Source of the DNA: Undibacterium sp.
GTDB lineage: Bacteria; Pseudomonadota; Gammaproteobacteria; Burkholderiales; Burkholderiaceae_D
Direction: 5' to 3'
Assembly: GCA_030645915.1 (NCBI GenBank)
Contig: JAUSNO010000039.1
Location: 1-50,932, forward strand
DNA: 50,932 bases
The notes below the pieces were generated by a model that was given only the letters and a program-made list of their open reading frames with translations, was not told where the DNA came from and ran no database searches. Shown one piece after another: positions 50,915-50,932 of this stretch (position 1 is the stretch's first letter; each line of letters begins with the position of its first letter). Position numbers and translations under genes: made by a program.

Positions 50915-50932
50915 CCAATAGCTCGCTATTGG
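50915..50932. repeat. palindrome at the right window edge
   Basis: CCAATAGC-TC-GCTATTGG is perfect over 8-bp arms and ends at the last base of the window, so it may be part of a longer element beyond the edge. Confidence 0.5.

Overview
The window looks like a chromosomal segment of a betaproteobacterium of the order Burkholderiales, most likely near Oxalobacteraceae/Paucimonas. This is inferred from the proteins: a close relative of the Paucimonas lemoignei PHB depolymerase PhaZ7, an OsmC-YcaO fusion, SbcCD, RlmF and a five-gene LIV-type ABC transporter, in DNA of middling to high GC with AT-rich accessory patches. No rRNA, tRNA or CRISPR array was seen.

Region 1 (1-14.8 kb) is accessory and repeat-rich. 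It holds the end of an IS30-type transposase, a MarR-GNAT fusion regulator with two operator palindromes, an AbiE-type (type IV) toxin-antitoxin pair behind an array of TTGTCCAA/TTGGACAA sites, an OsmC-YcaO protein, a Tim44-like membrane protein, a lipoprotein, a DUF2058 protein, a class II Fic protein, two small unknowns, a broken second copy of the DUF2058 gene, a KilA-N protein and an AT-rich dGTPase-type HD phosphohydrolase. A palindromic repeat family with arms GGTCAGCATCGC/GCGATGCTGACC punctuates nearly every intergenic gap from 1.8 to 12.5 kb and was not seen elsewhere. Direct repeats bracket fic, and a wider pair brackets the fic block, which suggests that the block was acquired by recombination between repeats.

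Region 2 (14.8-24.5 kb) is mostly core: the sbcDC operon, with a palindromic element translated inside SbcC, a chemotaxis receptor, a conserved acidic protein, an EamA exporter, a small membrane protein and a guanidinium exporter (gdx) preceded by a guanidine-II riboswitch.

Region 3 (24.6-38.6 kb) is the most coherent system. Ten genes run on the minus strand: TonB-dependent receptor, cytoplasmic alpha/beta hydrolase, LIV-type binding protein, two ATPases, two permeases, an extracellular PHB depolymerase with FnIII and PHB-binding domains, a PhaZ7-type depolymerase with its whole catalytic triad at the known positions, and a HEAT-like exported protein. A divergent LysR regulator sits at the upstream end. 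I propose, as inference, a polyester (PHB) utilisation locus: secreted enzymes degrade amorphous and crystalline PHB, and the receptor, hydrolase and ABC importer take up and split the products.

Region 4 (38.6-50.9 kb) is mixed: VF530 protein, RlmF, a secreted TonB-C-like protein, hemolysin III family protein, M64 peptidase, an AT-rich CoiA-like nuclease, a ClpP paralogue, a CocE/NonD hydrolase, a membrane metallophosphoesterase, an alpha/beta hydrolase and a SYLF protein. A second family of ~85-100 bp hairpins occurs at six intergenic sites across the whole window, and a CTCTCCCGC palindrome family at four.
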